This document shows positions 33,834 to 46,489 of a stretch of DNA of 64,000 nucleotides, in pieces. The notes under the pieces were generated by a model, which did no database searches, was not told where the DNA came from, and saw only the letters and a list, made by a program, of their open reading frames with translations. The stretch's first letter is position 1. Each line of letters begins with the position of its first letter. The stretch is taken from assembly GCA_016647705.1 (NCBI GenBank), contig CM028328.1:45064647-45128646 (forward strand), written 5' to 3'. Both the position numbers and the translations under genes were made by a program. The DNA is from Eucommia ulmoides. Lineage: Eukaryota; Streptophyta; Magnoliopsida; Garryales; Eucommiaceae.

Positions 33834-35776
33834 GTAATTTTGCTAGTCCTCGAGCAAAACACCCTAATGCTAAATAACACTAACTACACTAATTAACTAA
33901 TTTCTAAACTAAAAATAAGTAATGATTAACAAATAAGAAGTACAGACTTGTGAGATTTAAGTTCAATCACAGAAACCATGCTATTCTTCCCTCAACAACC
34001 CGTAATCAGATCTGGTTAAGGAATAACACACACCACGTGGTGTTCTAGAATTTCAATACTCAATATCAGTTAAAATCATTTTAGATCCAATTGAAATATG
34101 TGTGTGTGAGAACTCAGATATATAACTAATCAAACACCGGATTGGATTATTCAATGAATAAGGTCATGACTTAAACTTATTAAAACATTCAGGAAAGCCA
34201 TACGCTTGACTGAGCTCAACTATCCACTAATGTTGGTTCGGACATTCACCGAGATCAACAGGGCTTGGTTTGGCTTTGAAGAACGACCAAGGGTATCGTA
34301 GAAATAGAAACTCGTTAGAATTTTAATGATACCCGAGGTATAAACGCTTGTCGCTATATTTCTCTCATAACCCCCCATCTTTGAAGATACTATCCTGAAC
34401 AAGATTAAGTAAACTTGTATTCACTTGTCACAACAACCGAATTTAAACACTATATTCATATAGTGTTTTATTTTATTTTTTTAACACACCCCCCCCCCAA
34501 ACTTATTTAATTTTGTATAATTTTAGGGGCATGTAAATACAACTAAAGGATTGACAAGTGAATACTCTTATACTTAACCAAAAACATTTAAATTGAAACC
34601 CCGATTGCCCTCTTCAAGTTAGCATAATCTAACGCTACTTGTTTTCACCCAATTTTCACTTTTATTCCTAGAGACAATGGTTCTAAAAGATTTACTTGGT
34701 TAAAGTATAGAAACAAGTTCAGAAGTGAAAATTTTATGGCTTCGACAGGAGAACGAGGGAATAAATTTTCAAGTTAGTTTCAAACGGTTCGAGCGAAAAA
34801 AATGACGGCCTATATCATGCCTCTGGAATTACCTTACCTATAATTTCGCCTCAAGCCTCCCCCAGTCAAGTTCTAGATTCCTCATTTCTGTCATGAACTT
34901 ATTACTGAATAATCGGCGTCAAATTGTTCAACTAATTATACAATGAGTTTATGCGATCGTGCGATTTAGGATCAAAATAATTTTCACCTAATCGACATGC
35001 TAAGCACACAAAACACACGTGAATGGAATTACCCCCGACCTCAATATGCAATTTAGGGGGTAATTTTCATCATCGGGACATGGTTCGGACAAACTCAAAA
35101 ACTCAGCATGCACGTACAACTATATTCATTAACATATCTACTCTAATTCTACAAACTAACATTACTTATACTAATGATCCTTACATATGCATAGCTAAAC
35201 ATTACACATGCATAACAAAAAGAATTTCAAAATTTACAAAAAATTAACATTAATATCATTATAAAGAAAAATTTGTACACAAAAAGAATTTTTGTCCCAT
35301 TTACATCAAAAAAAAATTCATCATTCCTTCTTATCCCCCCCCAAAAAAACAAAAACTACATGCTTGCATATCATATACCCCCAAACTTGAACGAAGTAGT
35401 GTCCTCACTGCCTAAGAAGCGAACCCAATAGCAGAATAGAAATATACGTATGAAAAACTGGGTCGGACTGTATGTAGGAGGGAAGGCATACTAGTCTAAC
35501 CTCCTACCGTTCATTGTAGAGGATATGGCCGTGGCGGCTCATCAGTCTCTTATAACACGCCATGTCAATTTCGAGATGCTCAAATAAAACTCTTTGGTTT
35601 TGATCTTGTTGCCGAATTTAGTTATCCATGTAGCTCTCCATCCGAGAAAAATTAGCTTGGAGCTCGCTCATATCGGACTGGAGACTACGGACATCTCGTG
35701 AAATCTGGATGAGTTGGCCGCGGTGGGTTGTGGGCGTCGGTGGCTCCGAAGGGCCGGTTTCTTCCTCTTCTGGACC
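33834..35776 (-). other. Athila element A, 3' untranslated region
   Basis: No coding frame. Partly alignable with 30150-31400 of element B. A second purine tract, AAGTTTGGGGGTATATG, lies near 35378-35394 on the minus strand. Confidence 0.6.
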
Positions 35777-36550
35777 CTATTCTCCTTCTCCTGGTCTGCC
35801 TTTCCACAACCTATTAATCATTGAAAGATCGAGTGGCTTTATAGGTGTAAAGGGGCTTGTGGACGTGATACGAACTCCGGCACGTTGAAAGAGAGCGGTG
35901 AGGAAGGAGGGAAAATGAAGACCACCCTTCGTCGTCCTGGCAGTATGAATTATTGAAGAATAAATGTGCCAACCGATGTTGACGGGCGTCCCTCTATCAA
36001 TGCTGTATAGCATAAACACTCGCTCCTTGGAAACATCGGACACATGGGTGGTAGGGAGCAGATTAGCGCAGATAAATTGATGCCAAATCTTGGGGATCGG
36101 TTTCAGAAATCGTGCCTTGAAGATTTCCTGACTCTGCCATGTGTTTTTCCACTGGGCGTTTCCCGTCGTCAGGGCCTGAATCACCGTACTCATTATCGGT
36201 GTGGCGGCATCGAATAAATCTCTGGAGGCTTCTGGGCCTGTCAATCCAAGAAACTTGTTGAAATAGTCCGCACTGAACAGAACTGGGATGTTCCGGACCT
36301 TTGTCTGAAATCCCGTGGCCTCAGTAATGTTCGCATAGAACTCGCGTACGAGGGCCAACTTCCCTGGTGTAGGTGAAGCACAGAACTGTTCCCATTTTCT
36401 TTGTTGAATGACGGTCCTGAATTCTTCAGGGAGATCATGCAGAGGTCCGAACCCCCTTCTGGAGAATGCTAGGATGCTTACTTTCATGATTTTTATAACG
36501 GTCCTTGGCTTGCTTGGAGACAAATTTGAGAGAATTGTAATCCGAGGCAA
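35777..36550 (-). CDS. Athila ORF in the env-like position (plant transposon protein domain)
   Basis: An open frame of 257 codons in the fossil element. Phrases such as WHQFICANLLPTTHVSDVS and ERVFMLYSIDRGTPVNIG match the domain known as putative plant transposon protein (PF20167, as I remember), found in the 3' ORF of Athila and related elements. There is no signal peptide or membrane helix, so an envelope role is not supported by this part. Confidence 0.7.
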   Translation of the reverse strand: MPRITILSNLSPSKPRTVIKIMKVSILAFSRRGFGPLHDLPEEFRTVIQQRKWEQFCASPTPGKLALVREFYANITEATGFQTKVRNIPVLFSADYFNKFLGLTGPEASRDLFDAATPIMSTVIQALTTGNAQWKNTWQSQEIFKARFLKPIPKIWHQFICANLLPTTHVSDVSKERVFMLYSIDRGTPVNIGWHIYSSIIHTARTTKGGLHFPSFLTALFQRAGVRITSTSPFTPIKPLDLSMINRLWKGRPGEGE

Positions 36551-37255
36551 CCGGAGGTTCTTCCGTTCGTGGTTGCTTGGGTGCCCGGCGCTTTGCCATT
36601 TTGCCTATAAATCACAATCACAACACTAACCATAATAATAACAATAGAACACGCAATTCAAACCCTTGTCAGCGAACACACACTACCTTATTTTATCAAA
36701 CATATGCTAACCAAAGCCAAACAATACAAATTTCACAAGATATCCCACCAACCAAAATCAAATCACATTTTTGTCGCAATGTAGCGTAACATAAATGATT
36801 CACATTGTGTATCAACACAAAAACATGATAGGGTTTTCCATTAATCACTCCCAAATCCCTAAGAGCATGAAAAATGGAATCTAGGGTTTAAAGGGGTTTA
36901 GGGTTCTAACCAAATCCAATGGTTTTTGAAATAAATGAACAAATGAAGCATATATTTCAACAATTAAATGAAAAATAGGCTCATTGACACTTACTTGTTG
37001 AAACATTTTGATCAAATCACTTGAGGGTGGCGATCTTGCACTGTTTCACCATTTAAACCCTAATTTTCAAAAATGGGAAGAGGAATTCCACGTTTGGACG
37101 AAGATTCTTGGTGAAAATCCAAGTTTTTTGCAATGTAGGATGAATATTTACAGGGAGGAAAGGATTTGGGATGGTGAAGTTGAGAGGTTTCTTGAAAATT
37201 TTAGGAGAGAAGTGTCGTTTGCGAAGAGGACTGCTGCGTTTTAAAACAAGGCTGT

Positions 37256-37590
37256 CGTGACTTCGCCTAGGTGGTGGTTTTTTCGCTTGGGCGAATTTAC
37301 ACCAGTGTGTTTCCCTTAATTCTGTTGTAAATCCGCTTAGGCGGTGGTTTTTCTGCCTAGGCGAATTTACGCCAGTGTAGGAACTCAACTTTTCTTCATT
37401 TTTCCGCCTAGGCGGTGGTTTTTCCGCCTAGGCGAAGTTACAGCAGTGTAGAAATTCAAACATTTTCTTCCTATTTTCGCCTAGGCGGTGGGTTTTTCGC
37501 TTAGGTAAATTTATGCCTGTATGTTTTCTCAGCTGGTCTGTCCAATTTTCACCTGGGCGGTGTTTTTTTCTGCCTGGGCGAATTTACGCC
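37256..37590. repeat. CCTAGG palindrome array in the interior of element A
   Basis: About ten CGCCTAGGCG-type words in tandem units around GGCGGTGGTTTTTCCGCC and GCGAATTTACGCCAGTG. The same core as in the LTR, with a different spacer. Confidence 0.85.
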
Positions 37591-38016
37591 AGTGAAGACT
37601 TTGGCTGGATTTCTTCAGGTTTTCACATTTTTTGCTCTACACCTCTTACTTCCACTTCGTTCCTCAAATGAGTTTTAGCATGCAAATCAATCCTAAGTAT
37701 CTAGCCTCATCAATTCACCACAAAAATAGTATTATGAGATCAATACGATCTCAAAAAAGTAATTTATACAAAAGTTGGGAATGTTCGTTACTCTCGATGA
37801 CATATCAAAAGATGTTGCTTCGTTTTACGTCCCTAGCATGGACGTTTATAAATTCTGGCTCTATCCTTTAACGAGGGAGATGTTCTCCACAACTCGCTCT
37901 TCATCCTTGAAGTAGTGCTTGATCTACTCCCCGTTGACTCAAAAAGTTCGTCCGTCTTCGTCTTCTAGCTCGATAACACCAAATGGAGAAATATGATTGA
38001 TCCGGAATGGTCCAGA

Positions 38017-41000
38017 CTACCGAGACTTCAACTTTCTGGGAAAGAGTCTCAGCCTTGAGTTAAACAATAGAACTTGTTCGCCCAGACTGAACTCCCTCCG
38101 GACTATCATTTTATCATGCCTCCTCTTCTTTTTATCTTTGTAAATCCTGGCATTCTCATAAGCCTCATGCCGGAATTTCTCCATTTCATTCAATTGGAGA
38201 AGACGTTGCGCACCAGAAGATTTTAGGTCAAAGTTGAGTTTCTTAATTACCCAAAATGCACGGTGCTCCAATTCAACGGGCAAATGACACACTTTCCCAA
38301 ACACCAATCGATACGGCGATATGCCGATCGGTATCTTAAAAGCCGTGCGATACGCCCATAAAGCATCGTCAAGCTTCACCGCCCTCTCCTTGCGACTAAT
38401 ATGAACCGTTTTCTCCAGAATTAGCTTGATTTCTTGGTTTCAAACTTCAGCTTGGCCATTTGTCTATCGGTGATATGGTAGCACCACTTTGTGCCTAACC
38501 CCATACTTTGCCAACAAAGCGCTTAACATTTTGTTACAAAAGTGGGTTCCCTCATCACTAATTAAGGCTCGAGGTGTCCCGAACCGTGTCATGACATTGT
38601 GTTGAAGGAACTTCAAAACCACTTTGGCATCATTGGTGGGTATTGCTACGGCCTCGACCCATTTAGACACATAATCCACCGCTAAAAAAATATACTCCTT
38701 TCCAAATGACGGCAGAAATGGCCCCATGAAATCTACGCCCCATACATTAAACAACTCAAGCTTAAGAATTGACGTCAATGGCAATTCATGCCTTCTCGAT
38801 ATGTTACCCACCCTTTGACATCTATCACAAGTTTTCACAAACGTATATGAATCTTTAAACAAAGAAGGGCAGTAAAAGCCTGATTGAAGTACTTTTGATG
38901 CTATCCGAGTCGCACCAAAATGACCACCACAAGGTGATGAATGGCAATGGAAGAGAATACTAGCCATTTCCTCTTCCGGAACACATCTCCGGATCACCTG
39001 ATCAACACATTTCTTGAATAGTAATGGTTCGTCCCACAGATAATACTTTGCATCAAAACGAAATTTTTTCCTTTGGGCTCCCGTAAACTCAGTTGGTAAC
39101 ACGTTAGATGCAAGATAATTCACAATGTCCGCATACCAAGGATGTGCATTTTCAACTGAAAATAGTTGTTCGTCAGGGAACACTTCCGTGATGCTAGACT
39201 CTTCACCAACGTATTCTTGAATCAACCTCGACAAATGGTCGGCAACAACGTTCTCACTCTCATTTTTATCCCTTATTTTAGCATCAAACTCTTGCAATAG
39301 AAGAATCCACCTTATCAATCTCGGCTTGGCATCTTTCTTTGCAAATAAGTACCAGATAGCCGCGTGATTCGAGTAGACGATCACTTTTGTCCCAATGATA
39401 GAAGACCGAAACTTATCACAAGCAAAGACCACCGCTAGCATTTGTTTCTCAGTCGTGGTATAATTCTCCTGGGCATCATTCAATGTCTTACTTGCATAAT
39501 AGATTGAGCGGAAGATCTTCTTCTTCCGTTGGCCTAACACCGCGCCAATGGTATAGTCACTCGCATCGCACATAATCTCAAATGGCATCTCCCAATCCGG
39601 AGCGAGCATTATTGGAGCCATGATCAACTTCTCCTTTATCGCCTTAAAAGCCTCCATGCAAGCCTCATTAAATTCAAATGAAGTATCCTTCTCAAGAAGG
39701 TGACATAACGGCTTCACCGTCTTCGAGAAGTCCTTAATAAAGCGCCTGTAAATGCCAGCATGCCCCAAGAAACTTCGAACTCCTTTCACAGTAATCGGTG
39801 GCAGAAGCTTCTCAATCGTTTCAATCTTTGCTCGGTCCACCTCAAGCCCCTTGGAAGAGACTCGATGACCCAAGACGATCCCCTCTTTAACCGTAAAGTG
39901 ACACTTCTCCTAATTAAGAACTAAATTTTTCTTCTCACATCGGTCAAGAACAAGCGCCAGATTGTAGAAATAGTGATCAAAAGACGACCCAAAACTGAGA
40001 AGTCATCCATGAAGATTTCCATTTTCTCTTCCACCATATCAGAAAATATCGCCATCATGCACCATTGAAACGTTGTCGGTGCATTGCAAAGGCCGAACGG
40101 CATACGTCTATAAACAAACGTCCCATAAGGGCATGTGAAAGTTGTCTTTTCTTGGTCCTCCGGTGCAATGTCTATTTGATTGTACCCCGAATAGCCATCA
40201 AGAAAGCAATAATACTCATATCCGGCTAATCGAACAAGCATTTCGTCAATGAAAGGTAGAGGAAAATGATCTTTCCTCATCGCCTTATTCAATCTTCTAT
40301 AATCAATGCACACACGCCATCCCATGATGGTTTGTGTAGGATTAAGGTCATCTTTATTATTCTTCACCACCGTCATACCACATTTCTTGGGCACCACTTG
40401 CACCGGGCTAACCCACTTACTATCGGATATAACATATATAATTCCCGCATTTAAGAGCTTCAATACCTCCACTCTCACCACTTCTTTCATAGCAGGATTT
40501 AGCCGCATTTGATGTTCAATGTAGGGTTTGAACTCATCCTCCATCAAAATTTTATGCATGCAAATCGAGTGGCTAATTCCTTTGATATCTGAAATAGACC
40601 AAGCAAAAGCGGCTCGGTGCCTCTTCAAGATTCTTAGCAACTTACTCTCCTCTTTTTCCAATAGAGTTGATAAAATTATAACCGGATCGGTCGAATTTTC
40701 TCCCAAAAAGATATACCGAAGATGTTCCGGCAATTGCTTGAGTAATAATCCACTGTGAGGCGGATTTAATTCCTTGGGAGAGTTTTCAACTTCTTCAATC
40801 TTCGCCACATGAATAAGATCTTCTACGTCTTTAGATTGAGCATCCAAAGTCAGCACGTAGTCCACAACCTCGAGTTCCGTAGTAGAGCCTTCCTCACCAA
40901 GATCCCCCATAGATAAGGAATTTGTGAGGATATGCTCTAACGAATCCATCTCCATATTTGCAAGAAAGAATTCCCTCATGCAAGAATCCACAACATCAAC

Positions 41001-43325
41001 TCGATTACAATTGGGAGGTTCATCTGGAAAGTTCATAGTTCTAAAAATGTTGAACCTTATCTCTTCATCATTCACTCTTAACGTCAGATTTCCGTTATGC
41101 ACATTAATCAAGGCCTTTTCCGTTGCAAGGAAAGGTCTTCCTAGGATGATCATGATTTATTTATCTTCTTCGATTTCAAGCACAACGAAATCCACCAAAA
41201 ATATGAATTTGTCTACCTTCACTAGCACATCCTCAATGATACCTTTTGGATAGGTTAACGAACGATCCGCCATCTGAAGAGAGATTGTAGTCGGCTTTGT
41301 ACTCCCAAGTCCTAACTTCCGATAAATGGAAGAAGGAATCAAATTAATACTTGCCCCAAGATCACAAAGCGCCTTATCAAAATGACATATCCCGATAGTA
41401 CACGGAATTGTGAAACTACCAGGGTCCTTCAATTTGGTAGGTAACTTTCTTTGTAGTATTGCACTACACTCCTCCGTTAGCTTTACCGTTCTGTACTCTT
41501 CCAACTTCCTCTTCTTTGTCATTATATCCTTCAAGAACTTTCCATAGTTGGGCATTTGTTCCAATGCATCCGCAAAAGGAATGTTGATGTGGATTTTCTT
41601 GAAACTTTCAAGAAATTTCTCAAATTGGGCATCCAACTTTCTCTTTTGGAATCTTTGAGGATATGGTAATGGGATTACTAGAACCGGTGGATTCTCTGAA
41701 AATGTTACTCGCCCCGGCATCACCCTTTCATCTCTTCTTCTCTCCTTGACTTTCTCTTGGTTCTTATCTCCTTTCAAGTCTTCACTCGGCTTCTCCTTTC
41801 TTTCATCGATTTTTACTTCAACTTCCTCCTTCGCACTTGTTCTTGGTTCATCATGAGGAAACTCACGACTCACTCCCGGTTCATTTTCCATAGGCTTGCT
41901 TACTTCCACGTCTCTTCCGCTCCTCAACTTAATCGCCTTGCATTCCCGAGGGTTGGTTTTCGTGTTGCTTGGAAACTTTCCCTTTTGTTGCTCTTGGATG
42001 GCCCTAGAAAGCTGCGCGATTTGAGTCTCTAAAGCCTTCACTGTAGCGTTAGTGTTTGTACAAGTGGTATCGATTGAATCAAGCCGTGTTTCATGTTTGT
42101 TTAGCCGGTTATGCTTCTCATGCATCATAGTCTGAGTCTCTTTCATAAACGAACCCAACACTTCATCCAAATTTGACTTCGGATTATGCATTGGTGGTTG
42201 TTGCATTTGATGATTGGATTGCATAGGATATCCCGAAACCTGATTTCCATAACCCGGAGGTGGCCGCAAAGCCTTCTGATTGTTCGCTTATGAGAAGTTC
42301 TCATGGTTACGAAGTCCGGAATTGTAATGAGTCAGAATATTGGCAGCGGACCTGAAAGTGTAGGCACAATTGTTTAGAAAATGGCATTCCTCGAACCCAT
42401 TATCCAATTCGGAACAACTTGCTACTATCTCCTCCCCTTGACTCGATAAAGCTCATTTTGTAGACATAGCGACCAATTGATCCGAGAGCTTGGACACTTG
42501 GGCTGATAACGTTGCAATATGGTCAGATTCTTGGATAGAAGAGACCCGTCTTCCCATGTTCCTCTCATTCGGCAATTGATAATTGTTAGCCGCCATTTCT
42601 TCCAATAGTGCATTAGCTTCGGTAGGGGTTTTGGACAACAACGATCCCTCTGATACTGCATCAACTATCATTCTAGTCTGTCCATCTAACCCATTGTAAA
42701 ATAATTGGGTTTGAAACCAATCTTGATACCCGTGTTGGGGGCACCTTCTCAATAGGTCCTTGAATCTCTCCCATGCCTCAAATAACAGCTCAAAGTCTCT
42801 CTGGCGAAACTGCGCAATCTCGCCTCGGAGTTGAGAAGTCTTCGAAGGTGGAAAGAACTTAATGAGGAACCTTTGTGCAAGGTCCTCCCAAGTATTAATG
42901 CTCCCCGGTTGAATCGACTGAAACCAACCCATTGCTCTATCTTGTAAAGAAAACAGAAATAACCTCAACCGTATGACATCTTCGGCAACTCCATTTATCT
43001 TGATGGTGTCACAAATCTCGAGAAAGGTTGCCAAGTGGACGTTGGGGTCTTCGTGAAGATTCCCGCCATATTGGTTTTGTTGAACCATATTGATTAAGGC
43101 GGGCTTCAACTCAAAGTTATTTGCCTGGATCGGTTGCCTTCGGATCCCTGAATAGTTATCTAGCATTAGTGGCCGATAATAGTCCCTAAGGACTCGTTGT
43201 GGCCTCTCCTGCTGCAGAGGCTGAAGTGTGTGCGGCTCCGGTGGTTGTGGAACATTTTCATATCCCCCGGCCATAGCAGTAGCTTTTTCATTTTTCTGTT
43301 TACCAATGCGTTGACTACGCCGCAT
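38017..43325 (-). pseudogene. gag-pol region of Athila element A
   Basis: Domain blocks in minus order: Retrotrans_gag at about 43.3-42.4 kb (DPNVHLATFLEICDTIK; MGWFQSI), aspartic protease near 41.4-41.2 kb (DLGASINLIP), reverse transcriptase at about 40.6-40.0 kb (CIDYRRLN, DGYSGYNQI, FMDDF), RNase H at about 39.6-39.2 kb, integrase at about 39.0-38.0 kb with zinc-finger-like CDRCQRVG and core SDEGTHF. It is a fossil with several breaks. Not a host gene. Confidence 0.88.
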
Positions 43326-43444
43326 GCATTGCTTAAGTCAAATAGATAAATCAATTGAATGAAATTTAAAAGCAAAAGAATCATCGTGATTAACATTCAA
43401 CTACTTGATCATAATATCAACTCAATTGAAAAACACCTTGTCGT

Positions 43445-43462
43445 TCCCCTGCAACGGCGCCA
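43445..43462 (-). other. Primer binding site of Athila element A
   Basis: TGGCGCCGTTGCAGGGGA on the minus strand, six bases from the 5' LTR. This is the tRNA-Asp-type site typical of Athila. Confidence 0.85.
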
Positions 43463-43468
43463 AAAACT

Positions 43469-45111
43469 TGTACGCGCGAGGACTCACAACCATCATTCTT
43501 GCGGTATTGACTACTCGCAAGTATACGAGGTTTAGTTTTAATATAATGGATCTTGTAAGATCGGATATCGTTCCACTGGGAATGACGTGTAATTCGGTTG
43601 AGTATTGTGATTTAAATAGTTTCATATTATCTCGACTAATCATAATTTGTTTGTTTTCTATTTAATATACTAAGATAAACGACAACTATGAGATTAGTTC
43701 TCATTACACTAATTACTTAGGTATTGATTTCTTTCACATAATGCATAATCGACGTCATTAAGTTAGCTATAATGATTTTCTATCTATTCCGACAATCTCT
43801 GTATCGATAACTCCTTCGCTACTTCTCCCGAGTGTAATATGGGGGATTACACGACTTTGTGTCAATGAAGAAGTCCCTTTCAATGCCTTTACGACCCTAG
43901 GTCGTGTAAGTCTTTAGCCAACGTCATGGATTGCATACGTTCTAACGCCCTCCCGGGTCGTTAGAACGTCACGTTGTATTTTCCCTAGTCCGAATCCGGG
44001 GTTACCTCTCCCGAGTCTCAAACCCCGTATTCTCGGTTTATCAATACAAGCATAATATCAAGAATAATGGTAAACACAATTGGATTTAGACAAAAACACA
44101 TTAAAGTAACATTAATTCATTTAACTTAACAATTACATGATTTCAACTACACCTAAGTAACATTTAACTAATACTACAAGATCTTAGCCATATACCATAC
44201 AAAATAAGAGGGATTCAACATTCTTAGATATGAAAAAGTGATTACAAAGATAAAAACAAGAGAGAAACGATCAAATCTGAAAGTGAAACGGTTCACTGTC
44301 GCTAATGATCGATCCGCAAGTGATCCTTCTTTGTCTGAATGATGAATCTCCTTCTTGATCTTCAAAATATAAATTAAGAACTCTCTACTAGGTTTAGGGT
44401 TCATCAACTCTTCTTTTCAGACGTGGGAAAGGGGTATAAATAGGCCTAGGGGTTCAAAAATATTTAAACAGATATTTTAGCCTGTTCTGCGAATTTTGCC
44501 TAGGCGGTAGAATCTTCCCCTAGGCGGAGTTTAAGTCGGTTAGAATTCTGCCTAGGCAATGGTTTCTTCTCTTAGGCGGAGGACTAACTTCTTCTCTTTA
44601 TTCTTTCTGACGGATTTTCGCCTAGGCTGATTTCCAGCAGTTCAGCACTTCCAGCGTTCTGACGGATTTTCGCCTAGGCGGTGGAAACTTTGCCTAGGAG
44701 GATTTTGAAACTTTAGCCCTTGAAACCTTCTGATGGATTGCCGCCTAGGCGGTGGAAACTTCGCCTAGGCGGATTTCAACTTCTCAGCTCTATCAACCTT
44801 TTGACGGATTTTCGCCTAAGCGGTGGAAACTTCGCCTAGGCGGATTTCAATATTTCCGTATTTGCAACTTTCTGATGGATTTCTTCCTAGGCAGTGGAAA
44901 CTTTTCCTTGGCAGATTTGCGCTGTTCTTTGAAACCTCATTTTTTTTATCTTTTTGGCTGCCATTTTTTCCACCATTTCGCTCAGTTTTTCGATTGTTTA
45001 CGTCCCAACTCCTGATTAATAAAAATAGCTAAAAAGATATTCAAACTTCAATAAAATACTAAAAAACTGGCAAATTTGGTTTAGAATTAGATAGGTATTT
45101 TACACCTATCA
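43469..45111 (-). repeat. 5' LTR of Athila element A
   Basis: 1643 bases, TG...CA. The CCTAGG array is at 44490-44915 and a TATA box (TATTTATA on the minus strand, 44435-44442) lies just downstream of the array in the direction of transcription. Confidence 0.92.
44490..44915. repeat. CGCCTAGGCG palindrome array in the 5' LTR
   Basis: Same layout as 33240-33625, with about ten cores, some changed. Confidence 0.85.
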
Positions 45112-45116
45112 GATAC
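45112..45116. repeat. Target-site duplication GATAC of Athila element A (right)
   Basis: Pairs with 32209-32213. Confidence 0.9.
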
Positions 45117-45650
45117 TCGGGAGAGGTAATCCCAGATTCGGACTAGGGTTTGAACACAACGCAATGATCTAATAACTAGGGAGAGAGTTAGAAAGTGTGC
45201 AATCAATGACATTGGGGCAAGATTCATGTAACTATGTGTTCTAAAAAATGCTAGAGGGGGATTTCGGCGTTAACACGAAGTCACATATTCGCTCGCTTTA
45301 CACTTGAGAGAGCGAGTGAGCGAGTTTACGATACAAAGATTTTCAGATATGTCGAGCATCGTTAACGTAAGTCAAACGAGATCAAACACATTTAAGTAAG
45401 TGAAGTTAATCTCTAGATAATCCATTCCCTTAAATAGCTCAATATAGTAATATAGTATAATTAGATAAATTAGTATTTTAGTTTAGTATTTATTAATTAT
45501 AAACCATTTTTTGTCGCCTAAATAAAATTAGGTTATGATAATTACGGTACTCGATAATAATCTCAACCAATATCTGTGGATACAACAACCCTAACTCTTT
45601 CTATTATACTAAAACTTGATCCATACACTTGCGGTGAAAGTGACGACATG
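45117..45650 (+). mobile_element. 3' LTR of Athila-like element B, right half
   Basis: Continues the LTR interrupted at 32213. It parallels the right part of the solo LTR (AATCAATGACATTGGG against AATCAATGACGCTGG; ACTAAAACTTGATCC). The exact end, near GACGACA, is uncertain. Confidence 0.65.
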
Positions 45651-46480
45651 AAATTCCACCACCATTATGATAATGTGGTTTGGGTGGTTCTAGGTCCGAT
45701 TAAAAACTGCATTGGCATCAAAGCTAGAGGCGGTGTGAAACTTTGTCCGGTTCTTAAAGTTATAAACTTAATATATCCAGTTAAGTGGCCAACTGACCTG
45801 ATTCCTGATGATGACACTGGTTAAATAAAGTCGGTCAGTCAGAATTAGGACCAAGCTGGTTTATAGTTATAAGAGTGTTCGATTGAGGTCGGTTGGTTCG
45901 GTCAAGGTCAGTGTTATGCTCTAACCATTTCTTAAGGATTGGTTGACTCTTAAATTTGCAAAATGGACCAAGTTTTTAAGAATCTCTGATCTATTTACAA
46001 GCGTTGAGCTCGGGTGCTTGAGACCGGCATGTTTGTTTAGGCAGAGCTACCGAGCTGATTAATTGTCTAATTCTTAAAGAACAATGATAAATTTTTTTAT
46101 AATTTTCAATGTTTTAGGATTACCGAGCTGGGTCCAGATGGTGAGCTCAGTTATTCTAGGCTGGTCAGTTAAGCAATGTCCCAAATGTTTCCAGAAGTTG
46201 AAGTGTGTGAAGATGTTCGAGCTTATTTCTGGTTGTTTAGTCGGTTGGTTAAGTACGACTTGGTTGGATAACGTTTAAGTGACATTCGAAGCAGTAAATG
46301 CAAATACACAAGTATAAAAAGTATACCGACCAGAAACCATTACTAAACAGATAAGAGATTATTGAGGAAAAAACGATTTATTCCATCAAAAGGTTGTTTA
46401 CAATTATGGAGTCAAAGCCCAGTATTACAACACCCAACTTGGGCACAAAATAAACAAAAACTTGACTACAAAGTTGGTTG
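45651..46480. other. No gene identified; probable Tat-element interior
   Basis: The short frame at 45576-45824 crosses the presumed LTR end and shows no known motif. The remainder has many CTCGGT/GAGCTG words, as in the Tat LTR downstream, and is taken as its interior. Confidence 0.4.
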
Positions 46481-46489
46481 CTTGGTTGA

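Larger units (their letters stand above)
32214..45111 (-). mobile_element. Near full-length Athila-lineage LTR retrotransposon (element A)
   Basis: A 12.9 kb Ty3/gypsy fossil with both LTRs, a tRNA-Asp-type primer site, a polypurine tract and a perfect GATAC target duplication. Parts in minus order: gag, protease, reverse transcriptase, RNase H, integrase, then a long 3' region with an ORF in the env-like position. By eye about 40 differences in 600 compared LTR bases, near 7 percent. At 1.3e-8 per site per year, a rate assumed from other plants, this is roughly 2.5-3 million years. The structure is complete but the coding part has several breaks, so it looks inactive. Confidence 0.92.

Noticed and set aside
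45576-45824. 82-codon plus frame
   Set aside because: It crosses the presumed LTR end and has no recognisable motif.
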